From positions 310,001-374,000 of the forward strand of contig NZ_FMXQ01000006.1 of assembly GCF_900104485.1 (NCBI RefSeq): a DNA stretch of 64,000 nt, in the 5' to 3' direction. Every line of letters begins with the position of its first letter. The stretch's first letter is position 1. This DNA is from Bauldia litoralis. GTDB lineage: Bacteria; Pseudomonadota; Alphaproteobacteria; Rhizobiales; Kaistiaceae. Under the pieces are notes generated by a model. That model was not told the DNA's origin. It was given only the letters and a program-made list of their open reading frames with translations, and ran no database searches. Positions 54,968-63,924 of the stretch are shown piece by piece. The position numbers were made by a program, and so were the translations under genes.

Positions 54968-55948
54968 TCAGCGCAGCGCGAGGACGAGCCCGCCGGTCGC
55001 TGCGGCGAGGATCAGAAGCAGCGCCCAGCCGCCGAGATAGAGCCGCAGGGCGCGCCGAATATCCGCCGGTGTCGCCTGCCGCCGTCCGGTGGCGTTGATA
55101 TACGGGTCGTGGCCGAGCGCGCCGCGATACCGCCGCGGGCCGGCCAGCGCCAGACCAAGGGCCGCAGCGGTGGCGGCCTCCGGCCAGCCCGCGTTGGGGG
55201 ATCGGTGCTTCGGGGCGTCGCTTCGCATGACGCGAAAGGCCTCGCCGATCGAACCGCGGACCAGCGGCGCCGCCAGCGCCATCAGGAGGCCGGCAAGGCG
55301 GCTGGCCGGCAGGTTGACCAGATCGTCGATCCGGGCGGCGGCCCAGCCGAAATCCTCATGGCGCGGAGACAGGTGGCCGATCATCGAGTCGGCGGTGTTG
55401 ATCGCCTTATAGGCGGCGAGCCCAGGCAGCCCGAGCAACGCGAACCAGAGGGCCGGCGCGACGACGCCATCGGCGAAATTCTCGGCGGTCGATTCGATCG
55501 CGGCCCGACAGACGCCGGCTTCATCCAGCGCCGCCGGATCCCGTCCGACGATCCGCGACACCGACGCCTGCGCCGCCGCCAGCCCGCCGGTTTCGAATGC
55601 TGCGGCAACGGCGGCGACATGGTCGTAAAGGCTGCGGCCGGCAAGCAGGACGGCGGCGATCAGGACCGTACCGATCCAGCCAAGGGGAATTCGGTCGAGG
55701 CCGTATTCAAGCGCGAAGCCTACCGCAGCTGCGATGGCGACGATAACGAGGAGCGAGAAAGCGCCGGCGATCCTGCGGACAATTGGCTTGGCGCGCGAGC
55801 GGTTGACCATCCGGTCGAGCCAGTCGATCAGCCGGCCGATCAGCGCGACCGGATGGGGGAACTTTCGCCAGATGACGTCCGGGTCGCCGACCAACCCGTC
55901 GATGGCCAGCGCTAGCGCCAGCATCCACAGATGATCGAGGCCAATCAT
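54968..55948 (-). CDS. cobD: Adenosylcobinamide-phosphate synthase (CobD/CbiB)
   Basis: A 326-residue inner-membrane protein attaching aminopropanol phosphate to adenosylcobyric acid. The N-terminus has AIDGLVGDPDVIWRKFPHPV then ALIGRLIDWLD, strongly diagnostic. AGVCRAAIESTAENFADGVV and AYKAINTADSMIGHLSPRHE then DFGWAAARIDDLVNL are the catalytic-side motifs. About four or five helices. It overlaps the upstream btuF-like gene by 4 bp and reads away from btuB. The CobC-type decarboxylase is not in the window. Confidence 0.94.
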   Translation of the reverse strand: MIGLDHLWMLALALAIDGLVGDPDVIWRKFPHPVALIGRLIDWLDRMVNRSRAKPIVRRIAGAFSLLVIVAIAAAVGFALEYGLDRIPLGWIGTVLIAAVLLAGRSLYDHVAAVAAAFETGGLAAAQASVSRIVGRDPAALDEAGVCRAAIESTAENFADGVVAPALWFALLGLPGLAAYKAINTADSMIGHLSPRHEDFGWAAARIDDLVNLPASRLAGLLMALAAPLVRGSIGEAFRVMRSDAPKHRSPNAGWPEAATAAALGLALAGPRRYRGALGHDPYINATGRRQATPADIRRALRLYLGGWALLLILAAATGGLVLALR

Positions 55949-56805
55949 CTCTCGTCCATGACGCGCCGCGCCTCCTGGGACAGCCAGTCGAGGGCTGCCG
56001 GCAGCGACGGGCCACCGCAGACGGTCAGCCGCTCGGGCAGCAGGATGCGTCGGTCCGGCGGGAAGAGTTCGGCGAGAGCGGGGTGGGCGAGCAACGCCTC
56101 GCCCTGGTCGCCGGGCGCGATCGCCGGCGTCGTGACGAGGAGGTAGTCCGGCGGTTCGCTGATCAGCCTTTCGAGCCGGACGAAGCCGCCGCGCCCGCCG
56201 GCGAGATCGCCGCCGGCATTGGCGATGCCGACCGCGGTCATCAATTCGCCGGTGAGGGTGTCGCCACCGGTGACATAGCCGCGGCGCTGGTAGACGGCGG
56301 CCGTCGGCATGGCGTCGCCGGTCAATGCGTCGCTGGCGCGGGTCCTGGCGGCGTCGATCTCGGCGACAAGCGCCTCGCCGCGCTCGGGATGGCCGACGAG
56401 GCTGGCGACCTGGCGGATCTGGACGATCGACTCGTCGATGCTGCGCGCGGGATCGAGCAGTTCGACGGGGTAGCCGAGGGCGGTCAGCATGTCGCGGGTG
56501 GCCCGCTTGGTGTAGCGCCCGGCAAGCACGAGGTCGGGCTCGCGCTCGACCACGGTCTCGGCCTCGCCTGCGTCATGGCGAAAGGCGGCTGCCTGCGTGG
56601 CGAAATAGGAGAGCTTCGGGTCGGTGGCATAGACCGAGAGCGATGCGATCTGGTCAGGGTCGGCCAGCGCGATCAGCAATTCGTCGGCGCACAGGTTGAT
56701 GGAGACGATGCGCCGGGGCGGCTCTTCCGCAACCGGCGCGGTCTCGGCTGCAACGACCACGATGCTGGCTATCAGCAATCCCAACACGACAACAAAACTG
56801 GGCAT
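55945..56805 (-). CDS. btuF: Periplasmic corrinoid/iron-type ABC substrate-binding protein (BtuF-like)
   Basis: A 286-residue secreted protein. FVVVLGLLIASIVVVAAE is the signal peptide. RRIVSINLCADELLIALADP is the typical opening of BtuF/FhuD-type binding proteins, and the backbone-helix region VEREPDLVLAGRYTKRATRD follows. It overlaps cobD and diverges from btuB-btuC-btuD, so it is probably the binding protein for the BtuCD transporter encoded across the shared promoter. Corrinoid specificity is inferred from this context. Confidence 0.86.
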   Translation of the reverse strand: MPSFVVVLGLLIASIVVVAAETAPVAEEPPRRIVSINLCADELLIALADPDQIASLSVYATDPKLSYFATQAAAFRHDAGEAETVVEREPDLVLAGRYTKRATRDMLTALGYPVELLDPARSIDESIVQIRQVASLVGHPERGEALVAEIDAARTRASDALTGDAMPTAAVYQRRGYVTGGDTLTGELMTAVGIANAGGDLAGGRGGFVRLERLISEPPDYLLVTTPAIAPGDQGEALLAHPALAELFPPDRRILLPERLTVCGGPSLPAALDWLSQEARRVMDER

Positions 56806-56856
56806 TCCGTTCGCCTTCGCGTTGCATCACCCGGAGGGCCCGTTTACTCCTTCTTG

Positions 56857-56876
56857 ACCCGGCCGAGAAGCCGGGT
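56857..56876. promoter_or_regulatory. Hairpin in the btuF/btuB divergent region
   Basis: ACCCGGC - CGAGAA - GCCGGGT, a perfect 7-bp stem. Two GGGCCC copies flank it, at 56836-56841 and 56877-56882, so the region can form alternative pairings. None of the B12 riboswitch blocks is present in these 136 bp. A transcription or translation control role is possible. Confidence 0.35.
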
Positions 56877-56941
56877 GGGCCCGGGACACATCCCGTGACG
56901 GGCGCCGGTCGCCAGATCGATCGAAAGACGAGGTCTGCCTG

Positions 56942-58795
56942 ATGTATTTCTGCTCGCGGCGCGCAAGCGCCAGCGCTGTTATTGCCATTGGTTCGTTTGT
57001 TTCACTGATTGCACCGGCGCTCTCACAACCCATCGAAATCGTTGTTACGCCCAATTACGTGCCGACCGCGCTCGGTCGCGTCGGCTCGTCCGTCTCGGTG
57101 ATCAGTGCCGAGGAAATAGAGCGCCAGCCGACCGAGTCGGTCGCCCAGTTGCTGCGTACCGTGCCCGGCCTGACCGTCACCCAAAGCGGCGGTGTCGGCA
57201 GCCAGACGCTGGTCAGCATTCGCGGCACGGAATCGCAGCATACGCTGGTCCTGATCGATGGCGTCCGGGTCAACGATCCGTCGACGACACGGGACGAGTT
57301 CGATTTCTCGGTCCTCAACACCACCGACATCGAGCGGATCGAGGTGCTTCGCGGACCGCAGAGCGCACTCTACGGTTCCGATGCGATCGGCGGCGTGATC
57401 AACATCATCACCAGGAAGCCCGGCGGCCCGCCGCGGATGTCGGCCTCGATCGAGGGGGGAAGCTACGGGACCCGGCGGGTCAATCTGTCCGGTGGAACCA
57501 CCGCCGGCGACTTCAGCCTCCTGACCACCGGCACCTATTTCGCGACGGACGGCTTCTCGCGGGTTGGCGACCGGGATAAGGGCGAGCCGGACAGCACGGA
57601 AAAATTCTCAGGCTCGATCCGCGGCGCCTTCGATCCGGGTAACGGCGTCAAGTTCGAGTTCGGCGGCAACGGCTATCACCAGGACAGCGAGATCGATGGC
57701 GGGCCGGACCTGGACGCGTCCGGCTACGAGGCGAAGCGCGACCTGTTTTCCGGTTTCGCCAAGGTCAGCTTTCCGACCTTCGGCGGGCGGGCCAGCGACT
57801 CGATCAACTTCTTCATGGCCAACACCGACCGCGAGTATATCGACCCGACGCGGACCTACGACTATGTCGGCCGGACGATCGGCGTCGAATACCAGAAGCT
57901 CGTCAATCTCGGGAATGCCGGGTCGCTGCTCGGCGGGACGCGCTTCGAGAACCAGACGGCGACCGGCATGCAGAGCGACATGGCCGACCCGACCTTCGAA
58001 ACCTCTCTTGTTCTCTATGCCGGTTATCTGCTCTACCAGTTGCCGGTCGGCGAACGCCTGGACCTCTCCTTCGCCGGGCGTTACGACGGGGCGGTCGATC
58101 AGGAAGGCTTCACGACGGGCCGCGCCACGGCGCACTACGCCCTGCCGGAGATTGGTGCGGCGATCCGCGGCAGCATCGGGACCGGCGCAAAGCGCCCGAC
58201 AGCGTTCCAGCTCGGCTACAATCCGGACCTGCAGTCGGAGACCAGTATCGGCGGCGACCTCGGCATCGAGAAGTCGCTGTTCGACGGGCGCTTCATGATC
58301 TCCGCTACAGGGTTCTGGAACCAGATCGACGACATGATCGACTGGGACTTTACGCTGCCGCCATGGGGCAACTATTCGAACATCGCCGAGGTCGAGACAT
58401 CGGGCGTCGAGATCGGCGCGACGGCGATGATCGTTCCCGGCGTGCTGAACGCCAGGGGCACCTACACCTATCTCGACGCGCGCGACATGGCGACCGGCCT
58501 GCAACTTGGCCGACGGGCGCAGAATTCCGGCTCCTTCTCGCTGGTCTATACGGGCCTCAACAAGCTGGAGGCCTCGGTGACGGCGACCTATGTCGGGCCG
58601 CGGTTCGACGACGACGCCAACACGGTCAAGCTCGACCCCTATGCGCGGATCGACCTGTCGGCGAACTACCGGCTCAGCGACACGACGACGATCTACGGCC
58701 GGGTCGAGAACCTGCTCGATACGGACTACCAAGATGCCGAAGGCTATAACAGCGCCGGACTTTCGGCCTATGCGGGGCTGAAGTGGAGCAATTGA
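56942..58795 (+). CDS. btuB: TonB-dependent vitamin B12 receptor BtuB
   Basis: A 617-residue outer-membrane receptor. The signal peptide runs to APALSQP, and the TonB box is probably the IEIVVTP segment just after it. The plug domain carries VAQLLRTVPGLTVTQSG, VSIRGTESQHTLVLIDGVRV and IERIEVLRGPQSALYGSDAI then GGVINIIT, all conserved. The barrel ends LSAYAGLKWSN, close to the C-terminal aromatic rule. Length and plug match BtuB. It starts the btuB-btuC-btuD operon; B12 specificity rests on the plug resemblance and neighbours. Confidence 0.92.
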   Translation: MYFCSRRASASAVIAIGSFVSLIAPALSQPIEIVVTPNYVPTALGRVGSSVSVISAEEIERQPTESVAQLLRTVPGLTVTQSGGVGSQTLVSIRGTESQHTLVLIDGVRVNDPSTTRDEFDFSVLNTTDIERIEVLRGPQSALYGSDAIGGVINIITRKPGGPPRMSASIEGGSYGTRRVNLSGGTTAGDFSLLTTGTYFATDGFSRVGDRDKGEPDSTEKFSGSIRGAFDPGNGVKFEFGGNGYHQDSEIDGGPDLDASGYEAKRDLFSGFAKVSFPTFGGRASDSINFFMANTDREYIDPTRTYDYVGRTIGVEYQKLVNLGNAGSLLGGTRFENQTATGMQSDMADPTFETSLVLYAGYLLYQLPVGERLDLSFAGRYDGAVDQEGFTTGRATAHYALPEIGAAIRGSIGTGAKRPTAFQLGYNPDLQSETSIGGDLGIEKSLFDGRFMISATGFWNQIDDMIDWDFTLPPWGNYSNIAEVETSGVEIGATAMIVPGVLNARGTYTYLDARDMATGLQLGRRAQNSGSFSLVYTGLNKLEASVTATYVGPRFDDDANTVKLDPYARIDLSANYRLSDTTTIYGRVENLLDTDYQDAEGYNSAGLSAYAGLKWSN

Positions 58796-58805
58796 CGGGA
58801 CCCGG

Positions 58806-59828
58806 ATGACACACGGTAGTCGGCGGCGAAGGGACGGACGGCTGATCGCCGGCCTTGTTGTGCTGGTCGGTCTCCTGTTCATGTTTTCGCTCGGCATCGG
58901 CCCGGTCTGGCTGCCGCCGGACCGGGTGGTGCAGGGGCTGGTCGGGCAGGGGGGCGAGGCCGCACGGATCATCGTGGTCGAGATCCGGTTGCCGCGGGCG
59001 CTGCTCGCCCTGATGATCGGCGCGACGCTGGGTCTCGCCGGGGCGTCGCTGCAGGGGCTTCTGCGCAATCCGCTGGCGTCGCCCTCGCTGTTCGGCGCGC
59101 CGTCGGCTGCGGCCTTCGGGGCGGTGACCGTGATCTCGCTCGGTATCGTCAACGTTTTGTCGATCGCGCTGCCGGTCGCGGCGATCGCCGGGGCGCTCTT
59201 GTCGGTCGGACTGCTGCTGCTGGTCGCCGGACCGCGCGCCAGCCTGCTGGTGCTGATCCTAGCCGGTCTGGCGGTGTCCAGCCTTGCCGGGGCGGGCACG
59301 GCGTTGGCGCTGAATCTTGCACCAAATCCCTTCGCGGCGCTGGAAATCGCCTTCTGGCTGCTTGGCTCGCTCGAGGATCGCAGCATGCGCCATGTGCTGA
59401 TCGCGTTGCCCTTCATGGCCGTTGGGGTGGTGCTCCTGTTCTGGGACCGGCGGGCCTTCCGGGCCTTGACGCTTGGCGAGGAGGCGGCGCAGAGCCTCGG
59501 CTTCGACCTCACCGGAATCCGGCTCCGGGTGGTTGCGGGCGTCGCCGCGGCCGTCGGGGCGGGCGTTGCGGTTGCCGGTTCGATCGGCTTCGTCGGGCTG
59601 GTGGCGCCGCATCTGGTGCGGCCGCTGGTCGGCCACGACCCCGGGCGGCTGATGATCCCGGCGGCGTTGTCCGGGGCGGCGCTGCTGCTGGCGGCCGACA
59701 TCTCGGTGCGACTGATTCCCTCGACCAGCGAGATCAAGGTCGGCGTGCTGACGGCGCTGATCGGCGCGCCGTTCTTCATTGTCATGATCCTGCGGCGGCG
59801 GAGCACATTAGCCGGAGGCGGAGCATGA
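58806..59828 (+). CDS. btuC: Corrinoid ABC transporter permease BtuC (FecCD family)
   Basis: A 340-residue inner-membrane permease with about ten helices. VEIRLPRALLALMIGATLGL followed by AGASLQGLLRNPLASPSLF is the FecCD signature near residue 60. GSIGFVGLVAPHLVRPLVGH is the conserved cytoplasmic coupling loop that contacts the ATPase. It lies between btuB and btuD; the stop overlaps the btuD start by 4 bp. Confidence 0.93.
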   Translation: MTHGSRRRRDGRLIAGLVVLVGLLFMFSLGIGPVWLPPDRVVQGLVGQGGEAARIIVVEIRLPRALLALMIGATLGLAGASLQGLLRNPLASPSLFGAPSAAAFGAVTVISLGIVNVLSIALPVAAIAGALLSVGLLLLVAGPRASLLVLILAGLAVSSLAGAGTALALNLAPNPFAALEIAFWLLGSLEDRSMRHVLIALPFMAVGVVLLFWDRRAFRALTLGEEAAQSLGFDLTGIRLRVVAGVAAAVGAGVAVAGSIGFVGLVAPHLVRPLVGHDPGRLMIPAALSGAALLLAADISVRLIPSTSEIKVGVLTALIGAPFFIVMILRRRSTLAGGGA

Positions 59829-60601
59829 GCGCCGAAGCGCCTGTCCTCGCGACGACCGGACTGTCAGTCTCCCTCGGTGGTCGCGCGATCCTCAAAGACA
59901 TCGCCATGAAGGCGCGTCACGGGGAGTTTCTCGTCGTCATCGGGCCGAATGGCGCGGGCAAGACGACGCTCCTGAAGGCGCTGGCAGGGTTGCTCGACGC
60001 AAGCGGGGAGGTGCTCCTCGGCGGAAGATCGCTGGCGCTCATCGCGCGGCGGCAGCGGGCGTTGCTGCTCGGCTACCTGCCGCAGGGGCACGAGTTCCAC
60101 TGGCCGCTGTCCGTGCTTGACGTCGTCGGGCTCGGTCGCCTGCCGCGCGGCGCGGGCGCCGACCTGTCCGAGGAGGATCGCAACGCCGTTGCGCGGGCGA
60201 TGGAAGAGACGGGTGTTTCGGGCTTCGCCGGCCGGACGGTGACCACGCTTTCCGGCGGTGAACGGGCGCGGGTCGCGCTGGCGCGGGTGCTGGCGACCGA
60301 GGCGGACCTCATCCTTGCCGACGAACCCACCGCTTCGCTCGATCCTCGATACCAACTCGTCGTCCTCGACATCCTGAAACGACACGCGGCAAGGGGCGCG
60401 GTGGTCGCCGTCCTGCACGACCTCGGACTCGCGGCGCGCTATGCGGACCGGCTGTTGATTCTCGACGAGGGACGGGTGGTCGCGGCCGGTCCGCCGCGCG
60501 AAGTGCTGACCGCCGAGCGGCTGGCCACGACATTCGGCGTGCGGGCCGAAATTCTAGAGCGCGATGGCGCGACGGTCGTCATCCCCAAATCGGTGATCTG
60601 A
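59825..60601 (+). CDS. btuD: Corrinoid ABC transporter ATPase BtuD
   Basis: A 258-residue ABC ATPase. Walker A is IGPNGAGKTTLLKALAG near residue 40, the Q-loop is LGYLPQG, the signature is LSGGERARVALARVL, Walker B is DLILADEPTASLDPRYQ, and the switch histidine is in AVLHDLGLAARYADR. It completes the btuBCD set and is followed at once by tRNA-Cys on the other strand. Confidence 0.93.
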   Translation: MSAEAPVLATTGLSVSLGGRAILKDIAMKARHGEFLVVIGPNGAGKTTLLKALAGLLDASGEVLLGGRSLALIARRQRALLLGYLPQGHEFHWPLSVLDVVGLGRLPRGAGADLSEEDRNAVARAMEETGVSGFAGRTVTTLSGGERARVALARVLATEADLILADEPTASLDPRYQLVVLDILKRHAARGAVVAVLHDLGLAARYADRLLILDEGRVVAAGPPREVLTAERLATTFGVRAEILERDGATVVIPKSVI

Positions 60602-60630
60602 CCGGAAAATTGCTGCTGTGAGTGAAAAGG

Positions 60631-60704
60631 TGGAGGCCTCGCCCGGAATCGAACCGGGGTGCACGGATTTGCAGTCCGCTGCGTAACCACTCCGCCACGA
60701 GGCC
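60631..60704 (-). tRNA. tRNA-Cys (anticodon GCA)
   Basis: Read on the minus strand from 60704: acceptor GGCCTCG pairs with CGAGGCC, discriminator T and an encoded CCA at 60631-60633. The D-arm is GGCGGAGTGGTTACGC, the anticodon loop is CTGCAAA (GCA), and the T-arm is CCCGGTTCGATTCCGGG. U73 is the expected cysteine discriminator. Length 74 nt including CCA. Confidence 0.96.
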
Positions 60705-60863
60705 AACCGGTGGCGCTGGTATAGTGAAATTGCCAAGCCGTGCAAGGGGTAGCTGCGGAATCCGCGACAGCCGGCCAAATCGCAGGAGGATTGCCGTCTT
60801 GTCACCGGGGATAGGCACGGGTAGGAACGGGAAAGCTTCGCCACCGTCTCGAGAAATGACGCC

Positions 60864-61535
60864 ATGATCGATTTCGCCAAGGCGCGGACCATAATGGTCG
60901 ACACGCAAATCCGGACCGAGAGTGTCACCGATCACGACATCATCGCCGCGATGAGCGAGATTCCGCGCGAGATGTTCCTGGCGCCCGCGTTGCGACCCTT
61001 CGCCTATATCGATGACGACATTCTTGTGAAGGACGCCGAGGGCGGCAACCCGGCGCGTTACCTGATCCGGCCGACGCCTCTGGCCCGCATGCTTCAGGCG
61101 GCGGAGATCGGGCAGTCGGATTTCGCGCTCATCGTTGGGTCGCCGACCGGTTACGCCGCGGCTGTCCTCGCCCGTCTGGCGGGCTCGGTGGTGGCGCTCG
61201 AATCGGACGAAGCTCTTGCGGCCAGCGCTTCGGAAGCGTTGACGGAGCAGGGAATCGACAACGTGGCGGTGGTGACCGGCCCGCTTGAGGCTGGATATCC
61301 GTCGGAAGCGCCGTATGACGTGATTCTGCTCGGCGGCGCCGTTGAGGAGATCCCGCAGCCGCTTTTCCAGCAACTGAAAGAGGGCGGCCGGCTGGTTGGC
61401 GTTCTTGGCTATGGTCGGGCGGCCCCGGCCATGGTGTTTACCCACACCGACGACGATTTCGGCGGCCGGTCGGTCTTCGACGTGCACTTGCCGCCGTTGC
61501 CGGGCTTCCAGAGGCCCCGTTCCTTTGTCTTCTAG
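60864..61535 (+). CDS. Protein-L-isoaspartate O-methyltransferase family protein
   Basis: A 223-residue PCMT-family protein. IRTESVTDHDIIAAMSEIPR then EMFLAP matches the PCMT N-terminal region, and RYLIRPTPLARMLQAAEI the substrate loop. SAM motif I reads LIVGSPTGYAAAVLARLAGS; the canonical GxGSGY is changed to GSPTGY, so activity is uncertain. This divergent type sits just upstream of tolC here, as in other alphaproteobacteria. Its link to TolC is unknown. Confidence 0.82.
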   Translation: MIDFAKARTIMVDTQIRTESVTDHDIIAAMSEIPREMFLAPALRPFAYIDDDILVKDAEGGNPARYLIRPTPLARMLQAAEIGQSDFALIVGSPTGYAAAVLARLAGSVVALESDEALAASASEALTEQGIDNVAVVTGPLEAGYPSEAPYDVILLGGAVEEIPQPLFQQLKEGGRLVGVLGYGRAAPAMVFTHTDDDFGGRSVFDVHLPPLPGFQRPRSFVF

Positions 61536-61703
61536 GGCGGTCGTCGAACGGCGCTTGTTGTAATGGCGTCGCAGGCGACGGCTTTTTGCCGCGCCGCGTC
61601 ATGGAATGTTTGACGAGGCGTCTCAGGTGGCTACAGTGCCGCCTTGGGTAGAGTTGAGCGGCGCAAGAGGGCTTGTGCTGCCGCCGTGTCGAGGGGGCCC
61701 GTC

Positions 61704-63083
61704 GTGTTTGTTGGACGTGGTGTTTGGGCCGCGACGGTCTTTCTGGTTGCCGCGTCGGTTTGTGGTGCGCCAGCATCGGCGGAATCTCTCGATTCCGCGA
61801 TGGCTTCTGCTTATACGAACAACCCCGATCTCAATTCCGCACGCGCCCAGTTGCGGGCGATCGATGAAGGCGTGCCGCGCGCCAAATCAAGCTACCGACC
61901 GCAGATTTCGCTGTCAGGGGACATCGGCGCCAGCACCTCGCGCTCGAAGCTCTTCCCTGAATGGTCGACCGGGTCGACGCCGCGCGGCGTGACCCTGGCG
62001 GTCGAGCAGCCGCTGTTTCTCGGGTTCCGCACCAAGAACTCCGTCAAGATGGCCGAGACGTCGGTCAAAGCCGCGCGCGAGCAGTTGAAGCTGGTCGAGC
62101 AGCAGGTGCTGTTCGACGCGGTGTCAGCATTCATGGACGTCGTCCGGGCCCAGGTGGTCGTCAACCTGACCGCCCAGAACGTCGAGTTCCTGCGCGAACA
62201 GGTCCGGGCCGCCAAGGATCGGCTGGAAGTCGGCGAGGGCACCCGAACCGACGTCGCCCAGACCGATGCGCGGCTATCGCAGGGCATGTCCGACTACGCC
62301 TCGGCCGTCTCCGACCTCAACCGCTCGATCGCGGTCTATGTACAGGTGATCGGCCACAAGCCGGAGCGACTCGGCGCCGTCAACGGGATCGAGAAGCTGA
62401 TCCCGGGCTCTGTCGACGCGGGCCTTGCGACCGCCCAGGCGTCGCATCCGGGGATTATCGCCGGCCTCTACAATATCGACGTTGCGTCTTGGAACGTCCG
62501 GATCAGCGAAGGCGCGACCCTGCCGACCGTGACGCTCAGCGGATCGGTGACCCATCGGGACAACGGTGTCGACGGTATCGGCTCAAGCTGGAACGACACG
62601 GCCGCAATCACCGGCCGCCTGAACGTGCCGATCTACCAGGGCGGGGAAGTCGCGGCCGATGTCCGCCAGCTCAAGGAGACGCTCGGCCAGCGCCGGATCG
62701 AGCTTGATTCGACCCGCGCCGAGGTTCGCCAGAGACTGATTTCGACATGGGGGGCGCTCGATGCGGCGAAAGCCGTGGTGCGTTCGGCAGCTTTGCAGGT
62801 CTCGGCCCAGCAACTTGTGCTGTCGGGCGTCATCGAGGAGCGGCGCGTCGGCCAACGGACGACCCTCGACGTCCTGAACGCACAGCAGGATCTTCTCGCT
62901 GCCCAGGTCGAGCAAGTCACCGCGCAGCGCGACCGGGTCGTCGCGGCCTATGCGCTGGTTGCCGCGCTCGGCAAACTCAACGCCCAGAGCCTCGGGCTCC
63001 CCGTCACCGTCTACGATCCCGACCAGCATTACGATGCGGTGAAGGACAAGTGGATGGGCCTGCGGACGCCGGACGGCCGGTAA
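61704..63083 (+). CDS. tolC: TolC-family outer-membrane efflux/secretion channel
   Basis: A 459-residue outer-membrane trimeric channel. GTG 61704 is chosen: GAGGGGG lies six bases upstream and the protein then begins with a good signal peptide (FVGRGVWAATVFLVAASV, cleavage after APASA). A TTG 20 codons earlier is possible. ESLDSAMASAYTNNPDLNSA and the later AYVQVIG-type block SIAVYVQVIGHKPERLG are TolC repeats; GQRTTLDVLNAQQDLLAAQV is the second-half mirror. It serves type I secretion and RND efflux. The partner genes are not in the window. Confidence 0.93.
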   Translation: MFVGRGVWAATVFLVAASVCGAPASAESLDSAMASAYTNNPDLNSARAQLRAIDEGVPRAKSSYRPQISLSGDIGASTSRSKLFPEWSTGSTPRGVTLAVEQPLFLGFRTKNSVKMAETSVKAAREQLKLVEQQVLFDAVSAFMDVVRAQVVVNLTAQNVEFLREQVRAAKDRLEVGEGTRTDVAQTDARLSQGMSDYASAVSDLNRSIAVYVQVIGHKPERLGAVNGIEKLIPGSVDAGLATAQASHPGIIAGLYNIDVASWNVRISEGATLPTVTLSGSVTHRDNGVDGIGSSWNDTAAITGRLNVPIYQGGEVAADVRQLKETLGQRRIELDSTRAEVRQRLISTWGALDAAKAVVRSAALQVSAQQLVLSGVIEERRVGQRTTLDVLNAQQDLLAAQVEQVTAQRDRVVAAYALVAALGKLNAQSLGLPVTVYDPDQHYDAVKDKWMGLRTPDGR

Positions 63084-63192
63084 TCCACGCCGCCAGATCG
63101 GGGCCTGCCCGTCCGGGGATTCCGACTCCCTTCCGATTCAGATAGGGTTGGTCGGCAGCCGACGAATCACTTCATCGACGACGCAGGGGGTC

Positions 63193-63924
63193 ATGACCAA
63201 ACCGGGTCAGGCACAGGATGAGGCAATGGACGCGATCCTCGCATCCATTCGCAGCATGATGGCCGACGGCGAGAGTGTCGGCAAAGCCGCGGCGCAGGCC
63301 GAGCCCGACTCGGGCGATCCGCGCCCCGCTGCCAACAATGTCAGCAGGCTTTTCTCGGAGACGCCGCCGGCCGCCCCCCGTGCGGAGGTGGCGCCCGTGC
63401 CCAGCGCCCTGCCTGTATCGAAGCCGAATCCGGATCCGGTGGCGGATGCCACGGTCGACACCCCGGTAGAAACCGATCAGGCAGTGGAACTGGCCATGGT
63501 TCGTGCCATGGAGGAGGCGCGGGTCGAGATCGAAAGGGGTGCCCGCGCCGAGTCGGAAGAACCGGTCACGCGTGACGAGGAGCCGCGGCGCCCTGCGCCG
63601 AAAGGCGAAAACGACCGTCACGAGCCTCCGATTGCGCCGGCCGTCGGGGAAAGGCGACCGACCGCAAACCCTGAACCGCCACCCGGCGAGCCTGTTGCGC
63701 AGCCGCTTGAGCCCTTGCTGTCCCGTGAGGCCGACGCGGCCGTTTCCGGAGCGTTCCGGGACCTGGCGACGTCCGTTCTGACAGGAAGCGGGCGGACGAT
63801 CGACGACGTGGTCGAGGACCTCCTTCGTCCGATGCTGAGGGACTGGCTGGACGACAATCTGCCGTCCCTGGTCGAGCGGCTGGTCCGCGAGGAAATCGAA
63901 CGGGTGGCGCGGGGGCGCCGCTAA
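63193..63924 (+). CDS. popZ: PopZ-like polar organising protein (DUF2497)
   Basis: A 243-residue protein. The N-terminal helix DEAMDAILASIRSMMADGE is the conserved PopZ interaction motif. Residues 35-170 are Pro/Glu rich and disordered. The C-terminal helices AAVSGAFRDLATSVLTGSG then DVVEDLLRPMLRDWLDDNLP and SLVERLVREEIERVARGR are the DUF2497 self-assembly region. PopZ forms polar condensates that anchor the chromosome origin in alphaproteobacteria. ATG 63193 is preceded by GGGGG. The 76 bp after the stop hold no recognisable gene. Confidence 0.9.
   Translation: MTKPGQAQDEAMDAILASIRSMMADGESVGKAAAQAEPDSGDPRPAANNVSRLFSETPPAAPRAEVAPVPSALPVSKPNPDPVADATVDTPVETDQAVELAMVRAMEEARVEIERGARAESEEPVTRDEEPRRPAPKGENDRHEPPIAPAVGERRPTANPEPPPGEPVAQPLEPLLSREADAAVSGAFRDLATSVLTGSGRTIDDVVEDLLRPMLRDWLDDNLPSLVERLVREEIERVARGRR

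Noticed and set aside
56820-56941. Second cobalamin riboswitch before btuB, suggested by AGGTCTGCCTGATG near the btuB start
   Set aside because: Only a few bases resemble the end of the B12 element; the conserved upstream blocks are missing and there is not enough room.
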